From the NCBI RefSeq assembly GCF_001866655.1, contig NZ_MLYR01000017.1:1-64000 (forward strand): a DNA stretch of 64,000 nucleotides, in the 5' to 3' direction. A model generated the notes under the pieces. It searched no databases, was not told the DNA's origin, and worked only from the letters and a program-made list of their open reading frames with translations. The translations under genes and the position numbers were made by a program. The stretch is from Bacillus sp. MUM 116 (GTDB lineage Bacteria > Bacillota > Bacilli > Bacillales > Cytobacillaceae). This document shows, one piece after another, positions 1 to 10,652 of the stretch. How positions within the stretch are numbered: the stretch's first letter is position 1; each line of letters opens with the position of its first letter.

Positions 1-200
1 GAGGAAAAAAGAGAGTTGACAGTAACCGAAGAAGGTTTAAGATGCCCGAGAAGAGGAAAAAAGAGAGTTGACGGTAACCGAAAGAGGCTGCAGATGCCAG
101 AGAAAAGGAAAAAAGAGAGTTGACGGTAACCGAAAAAGGATATATATGCCCGTAACGAGGAAATAGAACAGTCGCGATAACCAAAAGAGGTTGTAAAAAA
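1..200. repeat. 52-nt tandem repeat array, left edge (partial)
   Basis: About 3.5 units with a period of exactly 52 nt: GAGGAAAAAAGAGAGTTGAC occurs at 1 and again at 53, and a diverged copy follows at 105. Each unit holds an A-run, GAGAGTTGAC, the dyad GGTAACC, then GAA, AGG and GATGCC. The last unit decays near 190. The same family, with GGTCACC in place of GGTAACC, forms the much longer array at 43533-44452. The array probably continues left of the window and lies at the 3' side of the DUF2892 gene. No unit-length reading frame is kept, because 52 is not a multiple of three, so I read it as non-coding. Confidence 0.85.
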
Positions 201-204
201 AACG

Positions 205-236
205 AAAAAAAGCCCTTCCAAGAAGGAAAGGCCATT
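205..236 (-). terminator. Rho-independent terminator of the DUF2892 gene
   Basis: On the minus strand GGCCTTTCC, a short loop and GGAAGGGC are followed by a run of seven T. It lies about 20 bp beyond the stop codon of the DUF2892 gene. Confidence 0.8.
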
Positions 237-254
237 TTTATCAAAAAATACTAT

Positions 255-569
255 TTAAGTCGGATTATAAGGCAGAACCTCATCCCCATCAAGATTCGTT
301 AACCCCTCCAATCCATCCATTGAGTCATTGGAAGGCTCTGACTTTTTTATTTCAGGATTCAAAGCAGGGCATTTTTTATAAAGATCTGTTACAGGGCAGT
401 AACGGACAATTCCCTCCGCCACCTTCATCGCACCACAAACAGCTGCCAATAAATAAGAATCTCTCCATGGTCTTTTAACAAGCTTGGCGGTTGCCCAAGC
501 AAGAATCGTAAATCCAAAAGTAATACGAATCAACGCATTTAATATCCCGATATTCGGTTTAATATTCAT
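255..569 (-). CDS. DUF2892 (YgaP-like transmembrane) small membrane protein
   Basis: This 104-residue protein matches the DUF2892 family, the membrane hairpin found at the C-terminus of YgaP-type rhodaneses. The sequence shows a GILNALIRITFG start, a hydrophobic stretch (about 12-27), a second hydrophobic segment with the GAMKVAEG motif, then a cytosolic tail containing YCP and CP cysteines. Stand-alone members have no assigned activity; an effect on sulfur or redox chemistry is inference from the YgaP fusion. The ATG has an AAGGAG site in the minus-strand leader. The gene is divergent from yerA and ends in its own terminator, so it is probably monocistronic. The tail is rich in acidic residues and ends in PYNPT. 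The family assignment is fairly secure; the function is unknown. Confidence 0.75.
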   Translation of the reverse strand: MNIKPNIGILNALIRITFGFTILAWATAKLVKRPWRDSYLLAAVCGAMKVAEGIVRYCPVTDLYKKCPALNPEIKKSEPSNDSMDGLEGLTNLDGDEVLPYNPT

Positions 570-622
570 ATTTTGTTCACTCCTTCACAAAATTTTTACA
601 TTATTTATCAACTCTTTACTGC

Positions 623-650
623 TTTACATTATGAAATATGATAGTATATT
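623..650 (+). promoter_or_regulatory. Candidate sigma-A promoter of yerA
   Basis: TTTACA (623-628) and TATATT (645-650) are separated by 16 bp, about 85 bp upstream of the yerA start. The match is reasonable but not strong, and other AT-rich hexamers lie nearby. Confidence 0.35.
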
Positions 651-736
651 AACAAATGGATTTTGAAAGGGTTTTCTTAACGATTAAATCAATATTCTTT
701 TATAGATAAATAGACATAAAAAGGGAGGGATATCGT

Positions 737-2479
737 GTGCTGGAACAACGTTATCGATGGAAAAATAAAAACCTAAGAACACATGTATCAGTATTAGAGG
801 GGAAAACTTCACCCACCATTTTATTAAAAAATGCTTTGTATTTAAACCAGGCCTTTCGCCAATGGATGAGAGCCAATATTTGGATTTATGACGATCGGAT
901 TGTGTACGTCGGCGAAAATCTGCCGGCAAAATTAAAAAACTGTGAAATCATTGATTGTACAAATGAAATTCTTGTTCCCGGATACATTGAACCGCACGCC
1001 CATCCGTTTCAATTATATAATCCCCATACGTTTGCGGAATATGCATCACAATTTGGAACAACAACTTTAATCAATGACAATATGGCGATTATTTTAAACT
1101 TGAAAAAAAGGGAAGCGTTTTCATTATTAAGGGAACTCCGGACGATTCCGACCACAATGTTTTGGTGGAGCCGTTTCGATTCACAAACGGAAATTATCGA
1201 GGAAGAAGAAACATTTTCACATAGTAATGTAAAACTGTGGCTTGAGCATGATGCCGTCCTTCAGGGCGGGGAATTAACCGGCTGGCCAAAGCTTCTTGAT
1301 GGAGACGATATGATGCTTCATTGGATCCAGGAAGCGAAGCGTATGCGAAAGAAAATTGAAGGCCATTTTCCGGGCGCATCCGAAAAGACTTTGGCGAAAC
1401 TGATGTTGCTTGGAGCGGATTGTGACCATGAATCGGTGACAGGAGAAGAAGTTTATAATCGCCTAATGCAAGGGTATATGGTAACTTTACGTCATTCGTC
1501 GATTCGACCGGATTTACCCGTTCTCCTTGATGATATTAAGCGATTAGGGATTCAAACATATGACCGGTTTATGTTTACTACGGATGGTTCGGCATCCAAT
1601 TTTTACGAGAATGGCATTATTGATAAGATGATTCGGATTGCAATCGAAAAAGATGTTCCGGTGATTGATGCTTATAATATGGCAACGATGAATGTCGCGC
1701 GGTATTATAACATTGAATCTATTCATGGAAGCATTGCGACTGGACGAGTGGCCAATATTAACTTTTTATCAAGTATTGAAGACCCAACACCGGTTTCCGT
1801 TCTTGCAAAGGGAAAATGGGTGAAACGCGATGGAAAAGCAACAAATGTGAAAACGCAGATTAATTGGCCAGAATTCGGACTGAAGCCATTGCATTTGGAT
1901 TGGGATTTGTCTATAGATGATTTACAATTTTCAATGCCTTTTGGTATTAAGATGGAAAATTCCGTTATTACCAAACCATACTCGATTGCGATCGATGTTT
2001 CAGGAGACGAACTGCCGACGGATCATGATGAAAGCTTTTTTACGTTGATTGACCGGAAAGGAAAGTGGAGAATCAATACCATCCTGAAGGGCTTTACTTC
2101 TAAAGTATCTGCACTGGCAAGCTCTTTCTCAAGCACAGGAGACATCATTTTAATTGGTAAAAATAAAAATGATATGATCTATGCTTTTAACCGTATGAAA
2201 GAACTTGGCGGAGGGATTGTTTTGGTGCAAAATGGCCAAGTGATTTGCGAAATTCCCTTGGCATTGGGAGGCATTATGTCTGAAAAACCAATGGAACAGT
2301 TAATGAAGGAAGAAAAAAGGCTTCTTGAGGAACTGAGTGAACGGGGATATTCATTTGGAGACCCAATCAGCAGTTTATTGTTTTTCTCTTCTACTCATTT
2401 ACCGTACATTCGGGTTACTCAGCAAGGAATGTACGATGTTATGAATAAAACAGTACTCTTTCCGTCTATAATGCGTTAA
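737..2479 (+). CDS. yerA: YerA, adenine deaminase-like amidohydrolase
   Basis: A 580-residue amidohydrolase of the adenine deaminase family, colinear with B. subtilis YerA in sequence and length. The metal-binding HxH motif of the TIM-barrel is present as EPHAHPF (H87, H89), with further conserved elements KIEGHFPGA, DCDHESV, and FTTDG near 280. Family members deaminate adenine to hypoxanthine; YerA itself has been assigned only by similarity, so the substrate is an inference. The start is GTG, placed six bases after a strong AAGGGAGGGA site; an ATG start would lose the conserved N-terminus. Downstream genes yerB and yerC keep the B. subtilis order, with a 65-bp gap to yerB. Confidence 0.9.
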   Translation: MLEQRYRWKNKNLRTHVSVLEGKTSPTILLKNALYLNQAFRQWMRANIWIYDDRIVYVGENLPAKLKNCEIIDCTNEILVPGYIEPHAHPFQLYNPHTFAEYASQFGTTTLINDNMAIILNLKKREAFSLLRELRTIPTTMFWWSRFDSQTEIIEEEETFSHSNVKLWLEHDAVLQGGELTGWPKLLDGDDMMLHWIQEAKRMRKKIEGHFPGASEKTLAKLMLLGADCDHESVTGEEVYNRLMQGYMVTLRHSSIRPDLPVLLDDIKRLGIQTYDRFMFTTDGSASNFYENGIIDKMIRIAIEKDVPVIDAYNMATMNVARYYNIESIHGSIATGRVANINFLSSIEDPTPVSVLAKGKWVKRDGKATNVKTQINWPEFGLKPLHLDWDLSIDDLQFSMPFGIKMENSVITKPYSIAIDVSGDELPTDHDESFFTLIDRKGKWRINTILKGFTSKVSALASSFSSTGDIILIGKNKNDMIYAFNRMKELGGGIVLVQNGQVICEIPLALGGIMSEKPMEQLMKEEKRLLEELSERGYSFGDPISSLLFFSSTHLPYIRVTQQGMYDVMNKTVLFPSIMR

Positions 2480-2544
2480 AATGTAACTAGGTTAGTGCAT
2501 TACAGTATAAAAGTCTTTTAACCAAAAATAGGGGTGGCTATTAG

Positions 2545-3579
2545 ATGAAAAAATGGGCGGTCATAGCGGCAGCTGTCTTCTTACTGTTATCCGGATGCAG
2601 CAAAAATGAACCTGTCAAAAAGCCTGATAAGAATGTGCAAAAAGATGTAGGAAAAGTTGAACAAAAAAACGAATTCCCATATTATTTTCCTTTAACCGGA
2701 AAAGGCTCACAGACAGAAACAAACGGTAGAGCCGTTGCTGTAATGATTAATAACCATCCAGCTGCAAGACCGCAATCAGGTTTAAACAAGGCCGATATTG
2801 TTTATGAAATTTTGGCTGAAGGAAATATTACAAGATTTCTTGCGGTATTTCAAAGCGAAAAGCCAAAAAATATTGGACCGGTTCGAAGCGCCAGGGATTA
2901 TTATATTGACTTGGCAAAAGGATTAAATGCACTTTATATTGCACATGGATATAGCCCTGAAGCTAAGAAAATGCTGAATTCCGGCTATATAGATAACTTA
3001 AATGGCATCAAATATGATGGAACCCTTTTCCATCGTGCCAGCTTCAGAGTAGCCCCGCACAATTCTTATATTACTTATGATAATATTTTAAAGGGTGCGG
3101 AAATGAATCATTATTCAATGGATCAAACGCCACCTGCCTTTAAATTTCTTTCCGAGGAAGAAGCTAAAAAGGTGACAGGCAGCGATGCCGCAACTGTAAA
3201 AATCTCCTATTACGCAAGCAGTGATTTTGACTGTGTTTATCAGTATGATTCTGCTACTGGAAAATATAAGAGGTTCCAAGGCGGGGAACAAACCGTTGAT
3301 TTTGAAACGAAAGACCCGATTCTATTGGATAATATTTTTATTGTTGAGGCGAAGCATGAAGTCATCGATAAAAAAGGACGCCGTACCATTGATCTTCAAT
3401 CCGGTGGAAAAGGTTATTTGGTACAAATGGGGAAAGTAAACGAAGTCGACTGGAAAAATGAAAATGGCCATATTGTTCCTGTCAAAAACGGGGAAGACGT
3501 TCCGTTTGTACAAGGTAAAACATGGGTAAATGTGGTCCCTACCGACCCGGGATTGCAAAAAAGTGTTTCGTTTAAATAA
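2545..3579 (+). CDS. yerB: YerB, DUF3048 lipoprotein
   Basis: A 344-residue exported lipoprotein. The signal peptide has a lysine start, a hydrophobic core and the lipobox LLSGC (Cys18), followed by a charged linker. The mature part matches the two DUF3048 domains of YerB, with GKGSQTETNGRAVAVMINNH and the conserved segment IGPVRSARDYY. No catalytic role has been established for the family; it should be anchored on the outer face of the membrane. The start follows AGGGGTGG. The yerC gene begins 28 bp beyond the stop, so the two probably share a transcript, as in B. subtilis. Confidence 0.9.
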   Translation: MKKWAVIAAAVFLLLSGCSKNEPVKKPDKNVQKDVGKVEQKNEFPYYFPLTGKGSQTETNGRAVAVMINNHPAARPQSGLNKADIVYEILAEGNITRFLAVFQSEKPKNIGPVRSARDYYIDLAKGLNALYIAHGYSPEAKKMLNSGYIDNLNGIKYDGTLFHRASFRVAPHNSYITYDNILKGAEMNHYSMDQTPPAFKFLSEEEAKKVTGSDAATVKISYYASSDFDCVYQYDSATGKYKRFQGGEQTVDFETKDPILLDNIFIVEAKHEVIDKKGRRTIDLQSGGKGYLVQMGKVNEVDWKNENGHIVPVKNGEDVPFVQGKTWVNVVPTDPGLQKSVSFK

Positions 3580-3607
3580 TCTTATTCAAACCAAAGGGGT
3601 AAAAAAT

Positions 3608-3925
3608 ATGCAAATCAATAAGCTTAGAGGGAAAGCACTGGATCAGCTTTTTCAAGGGATTCTTTCGATAAAAGATCTTGAAGAATGTTATCGTTTTTTT
3701 GATGACCTTTGCACGATTAATGAAATTCAGTCATTAGCTCAACGCTTAGAAGTGGCAAGAATGCTTCGTGAAGGGAATACCTATCACCGGATTGAAACAG
3801 AAACCGGTGCGAGTACCGCAACGATTTCACGTGTCAAACGCTGCCTAAACTATGGTAATGATACGTATGAAATGGTGCTAGACCGAGTCAAGGAACAACA
3901 ATCGGCACCCACAGAAGAAGCATAG
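3608..3925 (+). CDS. yerC: YerC/YecD family TrpR-like DNA-binding protein
   Basis: A 105-residue protein of the TrpR-repressor-like YerC/YecD family. It contains a predicted helix-turn-helix in the segment around NTYHRIETETGASTATISR, preceded by the amphipathic helices typical of TrpR. A longer frame starting at 3530 overlaps yerB; I chose ATG 3608 because AAAGGGG lies correctly before it and because the protein then has the family length and N-terminus. The regulated genes are not known. The gene closes the yerB-yerC unit and is followed directly by a terminator. Confidence 0.88.
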   Translation: MQINKLRGKALDQLFQGILSIKDLEECYRFFDDLCTINEIQSLAQRLEVARMLREGNTYHRIETETGASTATISRVKRCLNYGNDTYEMVLDRVKEQQSAPTEEA

Positions 3926-3928
3926 TTG

Positions 3929-3965
3929 AAAAACCGGAGAGATGAAACTCTTCGGTTTTTTCTTT
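3929..3965 (+). terminator. Terminator after yerC
   Basis: AAAACCGGAGAG, a six-base loop and CTCTTCGGTTTTTTC form a stem with a T-run, directly after the yerC stop. Confidence 0.85.
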
Positions 3966-3966
3966 T

Positions 3967-4210
3967 GACTTTGTGAATTGTCCAGCGCAAGCGTGCTGCC
4001 CCTCTAGGGAAAAAATGAATTGCTTTTTTCCTAGGTCGCTATCCTGCTCCTGCTCCTGCGGCAAAGAATATTCGAGGGATGCACTGTTCACCTCATCGCA
4101 TGCTTGCAGGATGAAGATTCAATGATGGCATGCCGATGAAGTCAAAAAATGACTTCACTCAGGCCCTCAAGCAGCTGTCGGGGCTGATCAAGGCGCTTCC
4201 GCTTTTCCTA
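3967..4210 (+). repeat. Dispersed imperfect-palindrome intergenic element, copy 1
   Basis: The element runs from GACTTTGTGAATTGTCCAGC to CAAGGCGCTTCCGCTTTTCC. Its ends pair through AGCGC...GCCCC and GGGGC...GGCGCT. Inside are a GAAGTC/GACTTC hairpin and a nested palindrome, AGGGAAAAAA with TTTTTTCCTA, that also occurs in copy 3 (62390). Related copies lie at 28327 and 62390 in the same orientation, each just after a terminator. Such elements are widespread between genes in Bacillaceae. This copy is longer than the others because of extra sequence around 4050-4130. It fills most of the gap between yerC and pcrB. Confidence 0.75.
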
Positions 4211-4268
4211 TTGGATATGATTTCATAAAATTGATTTATGGTTTTCTTTTTTATTACCATTCCTGTAA

Positions 4269-4277
4269 TGCTATAAT
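4269..4277 (+). promoter_or_regulatory. Extended -10 promoter of the pcrB operon
   Basis: TGCTATAAT, an extended -10 element with a perfect TATAAT at 4272-4277, lies about 35 bp before the pcrB start. No good -35 is visible, which is usual for extended -10 promoters. Confidence 0.5.
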
Positions 4278-4312
4278 GGTGTAATGGAAAATGAACTTAG
4301 GAGGACTTTGGG

Positions 4313-4996
4313 ATGTATGATTTTCGCGAGTGGCGCCATGTGTTTAAACTCGACCCGAATAAACAGATATCGGATGAACATTTAGAAGCTATTTGTGAAT
4401 CAGGTACGGATGCAATAATCGTGGGAGGTACAGATGGAGTTACGCTCGAAAATGTCCTCGACTTAATGGCCAGAATCCGTAAGTTTTCGGTACCATGTGT
4501 CTTGGAAGTATCGGGCATTGAAACCGTTACTCCAGGATTTGACCTCTATTTTATTCCAACCATATTAAATAGCCAGAAATCAAAATGGATTACCGGACTT
4601 CATCATCAGGCAGTAAAGGAATTTGGCGACCTTATGAATTGGGAAGAAATCGTCATGGAAGGGTATTGCATTATGAACGCTGAATGCAAAGCAGCTCAGC
4701 TGACAAAAGCGGATACTGCGATCTCCGATGAAGATGTAAGAGCCTACGCGATGATGGCAGAAAAAATGTTTCATCTTCCTATTTTTTATCTTGAGTTTAG
4801 TGGTCAATATGGACAACCTAATTTGGTTTCAGATGTTAAAAAAGTCCTTGAAAAAGCGACCTTTTTTTATGGCGGCGGGATCTCCACCTTTGAGCAGGCA
4901 GTGGAAATGTCTCAATTTGCGGATGTCATTGTTGTTGGAAACGCAGTTTATGAGGATTTTAACAATGCCTTAAAAACCGTTAAGGCCGTTCGATAG
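4313..4996 (+). CDS. pcrB: PcrB, heptaprenylglyceryl phosphate synthase
   Basis: A 227-residue TIM-barrel prenyltransferase of the PcrB/GGGP-synthase family. It joins heptaprenyl diphosphate to sn-glycerol-1-phosphate, giving an archaeal-type ether lipid precursor. Family motifs in order are [11 protein letters not shown], the phosphate-binding segment [37 protein letters not shown], and the C-terminal phosphate loop FFYGGGIST with VVGNAVYED. Length matches B. subtilis PcrB (228). The ATG follows a TTAGGAGG site. It is the first gene of the pcrB-pcrA-ligA-camS operon, with 67 bp to pcrA. Confidence 0.95.
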   Translation: MYDFREWRHVFKLDPNKQISDEHLEAICESGTDAIIVGGTDGVTLENVLDLMARIRKFSVPCVLEVSGIETVTPGFDLYFIPTILNSQKSKWITGLHHQAVKEFGDLMNWEEIVMEGYCIMNAECKAAQLTKADTAISDEDVRAYAMMAEKMFHLPIFYLEFSGQYGQPNLVSDVKKVLEKATFFYGGGISTFEQAVEMSQFADVIVVGNAVYEDFNNALKTVKAVR

Positions 4997-5063
4997 ACAA
5001 TTGCTGAAATAGCAAAGTGAATGATAAAATAAGAACAAATGTTTGATTTGGCGGTGAGAAGAA

Positions 5064-7310
5064 ATGCAATATTTATCAGACAAGCTTTTGCAAGGCTTAA
5101 ATCCTGAGCAGCAAAGCGCTGTAAAATGTACGGACGGACCGTTATTATTAATGGCCGGTGCCGGAAGTGGTAAAACAAGAGTTTTAACCCATCGGATTGC
5201 CTATTTAATCGTGGAAAAAAGAGTGAATCCGTATAATATTTTAGCGATTACCTTTACAAATAAAGCGGCAAGAGAAATGAAAGAAAGAATCGGGAAAACG
5301 ATGGGCGGCGCCGCAGAGGAAATTTGGATTTCCACCTTCCACTCGATGTGTGTAAGAATTTTACGCCGGGATATTGACCGGATTGGCTTTAATCGTAATT
5401 TCACCATTCTTGATACCACCGACCAGCAATCGGTGATTAAAGGGATTTTAAAAGATAAAAACATTGATCCAAAAAAATTCGACCCGAGGGCAATCCTTGG
5501 CGCGATCAGCTCAGCAAAAAACGAATTAATCGAACCAGAGGAGTATGGGAAAACGGCAGGCGGTTATTATGAACAAGTCGTTAGTGAGGTATATGAAGAA
5601 TACCAAAAGCGGTTGAGGAAAAATCAAGCGCTTGATTTTGATGATTTGATCATGATGACGATTCAATTGTTCCGCCGGGTACCGGATGTCCTTGAATATT
5701 ATCAGCGCAAATTCCAGTACATCCATGTGGATGAGTATCAGGATACAAACAAAGCGCAATACTTATTGGTAAAATTGCTGGCGATGCGTTTTAAAAATCT
5801 TTGTGTTGTCGGTGATTCCGATCAGTCGATTTACAGATGGCGCGGTGCGGATATTGCCAATATTCTATCGTTTGAAAAAGATTATCCAAATACAACTGTT
5901 ATCCTTTTAGAACAAAACTACCGCTCGACAAAAAGAATTCTTCTTGCGGCGAATAAAGTAATTGAAAACAATTTTAACCGAAAAGCGAAAAACCTTTGGA
6001 CGGAAAATCCTGAGGGAAATAAGCTTGTGTATTATCGTGCTGACAGTGAGCAAGGCGAGGCTCAGTTTGTTGCCGGAAAAATTAAAGAATTAACCCGAGA
6101 CGGCAAGCATACGCTTGCAGATATTGCCATCCTCTATCGGACTAACGCCCAGTCCCGTGTAATGGAGGAAGTTTTACTGAAATCGAATATTGAGTACAGC
6201 ATTGTTGGCGGAACAAAGTTCTACGACAGAAAAGAAATCAAGGACATGTTAGCCTATTTACGATTGATTTCAAATCCCGACGATGATATTAGTCTAAGGA
6301 GAATCATTAATGTTCCGAAACGTGGAATCGGCTCAAGCTCGGTCGATAAAATTGCTGACTTTGCAGCAATGCATGATCTCTCTATATACCAGGCATTAGA
6401 TTCAATTGAATTAATGGGGTTGAGCCCGAAAATTACCAAGTCCGCCCGTGAATTTCGGGATTTCATTCGAAACTATACGCAAATGCAGGAATTTCTATCT
6501 GTAACGGAACTAGTAGAAGAAATCCTTGAAAAATCCGGCTATCGTGAGATGCTAAAAGCGGAAAAATCACTGGAAGCACAAAGCCGTCTCGAAAACTTGG
6601 ACGAATTATTATCTGTTACGAAAAATTTTGAGGAAGTAAGCGAGGACAAAACCCTTGTTGCCTTTTTAACAGATTTAGCCCTTGTCGCGGATATTGATTC
6701 AATGGATGAAGAAGTGGAAAAGGCAGATTCGATTGTTCTTATGACCTTGCACTCCGCAAAAGGGTTGGAATTCCCAGTTGTCTTCCTTATCGGCATGGAG
6801 GAAGGGGTATTCCCGCATAGCCGATCTCTTATGGAGGAAGCGGAAATGGAAGAGGAACGCCGTTTGGCTTATGTGGGAATTACCAGGGCGGAGCAAAGCT
6901 TATTTTTAACCAATGCACAAATGAGGACGCTTTTTGGTCGAACCAGTATGAACCCGGCTTCCCGCTTTATCAAAGAAATACCTGAGGAACTTTTGGAAGA
7001 TGCGGGACCAAAAGCTGGGAAGAGCACTCCATTTGGTTCAAGGGGAAGTTCTTTTGCAGGCTCCGGCTCTGGTTCAGGTTTTGGAGCCCCTGTTACGAGA
7101 AAGCCGGTGATGAGGCCTGTTGCGGCAACAACGGGCGGAGACCAGGCTGGGTGGAAGGTTGGCGATAAAGCCGAACACGGCAAGTGGGGAATTGGAACGG
7201 TTGTCAGTGTGAAGGGCGAAGGAGAAGGGACCGAACTTGATATTGCTTTTCCAAGTCCAACAGGAATCAAACGTTTGCTTGCCAAATTTGCGCCGATTAA
7301 AAAGGCATAA
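5064..7310 (+). CDS. pcrA: PcrA, ATP-dependent 3'-5' DNA helicase
   Basis: A 748-residue UvrD/Rep-type superfamily 1A helicase that unwinds DNA during repair, plasmid rolling-circle replication and removal of recombination intermediates. The motifs are complete: Walker A AGAGSGKT (31-38), motif Ia in [11 protein letters not shown], motif II DEYQD (223-227), motif [15 protein letters not shown] (from 250), motif IV QNYRS (284-288), motif [14 protein letters not shown], and motif [12 protein letters not shown] Gly/Ser-rich linker leads to a C-terminal Tudor-like fold ([18 protein letters not shown]), the module by which PcrA contacts RNA polymerase. The ATG follows GGTGAG. The gene sits between pcrB and ligA, as in other bacilli. 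Confidence 0.97.
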   Translation: MQYLSDKLLQGLNPEQQSAVKCTDGPLLLMAGAGSGKTRVLTHRIAYLIVEKRVNPYNILAITFTNKAAREMKERIGKTMGGAAEEIWISTFHSMCVRILRRDIDRIGFNRNFTILDTTDQQSVIKGILKDKNIDPKKFDPRAILGAISSAKNELIEPEEYGKTAGGYYEQVVSEVYEEYQKRLRKNQALDFDDLIMMTIQLFRRVPDVLEYYQRKFQYIHVDEYQDTNKAQYLLVKLLAMRFKNLCVVGDSDQSIYRWRGADIANILSFEKDYPNTTVILLEQNYRSTKRILLAANKVIENNFNRKAKNLWTENPEGNKLVYYRADSEQGEAQFVAGKIKELTRDGKHTLADIAILYRTNAQSRVMEEVLLKSNIEYSIVGGTKFYDRKEIKDMLAYLRLISNPDDDISLRRIINVPKRGIGSSSVDKIADFAAMHDLSIYQALDSIELMGLSPKITKSAREFRDFIRNYTQMQEFLSVTELVEEILEKSGYREMLKAEKSLEAQSRLENLDELLSVTKNFEEVSEDKTLVAFLTDLALVADIDSMDEEVEKADSIVLMTLHSAKGLEFPVVFLIGMEEGVFPHSRSLMEEAEMEEERRLAYVGITRAEQSLFLTNAQMRTLFGRTSMNPASRFIKEIPEELLEDAGPKAGKSTPFGSRGSSFAGSGSGSGFGAPVTRKPVMRPVAATTGGDQAGWKVGDKAEHGKWGIGTVVSVKGEGEGTELDIAFPSPTGIKRLLAKFAPIKKA

Positions 7311-9344
<2,034 letters not shown>

Positions 9345-9358
9345 GAGGTGTTACCACC

Positions 9359-10504
9359 GTGAAAAAGCTATTACTGCTTGCTTTTTCATTTGTTCTCTTG
9401 CTTAGCGGCTGTTCATTAAACTTTCAAAAGCAGGATCAGGTCGTACAAACAAAAGAGAAAACAAAAGGAAAAGCAATTATTCCAAAATATAATATTTCTG
9501 ATCAATATTATCGAACGATTTTACCATTTGAACCAGGGGAAGCCCGTGGGATGATCGTCGGCGATCTTAACACAAGATATGATATTGATGAGTTTGAAAC
9601 AGGATTAATGCGCATTGCCCAAAATACCTACGATACAAATAAGTATTACTTTCAAGAAGGGCAGCAAATTAAACGGGATACCGTAAAACTTTGGTTAAAT
9701 CGAAAATTTACAAATTCCCAGTTAAAGGATCAAGGTTTGAAGCCATCAGAAAATATCGGTTTAAATCCGCTTGATACGGGAAAAGGGGAGACACCGATTT
9801 ACCTTGCTCATATTTTGGAGCATGATTATTTAACGAAAACGGATAAAGGTACGGTTACATTGGGCGGTATTACGATTGGCCTTGCCTTAAATTCAATTTA
9901 TTATTATCAAACGGTTCAATACGGACCAACTTATGAGAAAAAAATATCCTATTCCAAAATGGAAAGCGAAGGGAAGCAAATTGCCGCAGAAGTATTAAAG
10001 CGGATTCGGAGTATGAAAAAGCTGGAGAACATCCCAGTGACGATTGCTTTATTTGAAACACAGAGCAAGTCATCGGTTGTACCTGGCAATTTCTTTGCCT
10101 ATACAAATGTTGACAGCGGCAGCTCCAGTATTGGCAGCTGGGAAAAAGTCAACGAAAAATACTTTTTATTTCCGTCTTCCGATGCACAAGATAAGCACCG
10201 GGATGACCTAACGGCGTTTTTGAATTTTAAGCAGGATGTGGAACAGTATTTTCCAAACTATAACGGTGTAATTGGCAGAGCCTTTTATGTTGACGACCAG
10301 CTGCAGGATCTTAAGATCTCCATCCCAATTCAATTCTATGGAAAAATGGAGGCAGTTGGTTTCACCCAGTATGTAACCGGTCTTGTCATGGATCGCTTTC
10401 CAAAATATATTTCTGTTTCAGTCAGTGTGACATCTGTTGATGGACCTGAAGCACTGATTGTCAAAAAGGCAAATGAGACAGAACCGTCTGTTTATATTTA
10501 TTAA
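9359..10504 (+). CDS. camS: CamS family sex-pheromone-like lipoprotein
   Basis: A 381-residue lipoprotein of the CamS family (B. subtilis YerH). The signal peptide carries the lipobox LLSGC (Cys18). The mature domain includes the conserved GLNPLDTGKG and DYLT segments and ends in ITSVDGPEALIVKK-like sequence. In staphylococci and enterococci the processed signal peptides of homologues act as peptide pheromones; for bacilli no such role has been shown. The GTG start follows AGAGGTG. It ends the pcrB-pcrA-ligA operon and is followed by a strong terminator. Confidence 0.9.
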   Translation: MKKLLLLAFSFVLLLSGCSLNFQKQDQVVQTKEKTKGKAIIPKYNISDQYYRTILPFEPGEARGMIVGDLNTRYDIDEFETGLMRIAQNTYDTNKYYFQEGQQIKRDTVKLWLNRKFTNSQLKDQGLKPSENIGLNPLDTGKGETPIYLAHILEHDYLTKTDKGTVTLGGITIGLALNSIYYYQTVQYGPTYEKKISYSKMESEGKQIAAEVLKRIRSMKKLENIPVTIALFETQSKSSVVPGNFFAYTNVDSGSSSIGSWEKVNEKYFLFPSSDAQDKHRDDLTAFLNFKQDVEQYFPNYNGVIGRAFYVDDQLQDLKISIPIQFYGKMEAVGFTQYVTGLVMDRFPKYISVSVSVTSVDGPEALIVKKANETEPSVYIY

Positions 10505-10523
10505 AATTATACTATTTTAACAA

Positions 10524-10555
10524 AAGAATCCGGAGCTTTCCGGATTCTTTTTTTT
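10524..10555 (+). terminator. Terminator after camS
   Basis: A perfect 11-bp stem, AGAATCCGGA with TCCGGATTCT, carries a GCTT loop and a run of T. Confidence 0.92.
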
Positions 10556-10652
10556 CATAGTTATAACTGTCGTTCAAATGATTGATACTATGAAATGAAT
10601 GATGTTACGAATGTGGGTGTAAAGGCTTTTAATACATAGGAGGGTTTTTGAT

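Noticed and set aside
6869..7285. 138-residue antisense frame within pcrA
   Set aside because: It is the mirror of the Gly/Ser-rich linker and Tudor-like region, with no start signal or family match.
10556..10652. Sigma-L (-24/-12) promoter before rocA
   Set aside because: No TGGCAC-N5-TTGCA-like sequence was found, so arginine/proline control by RocR is not supported here.
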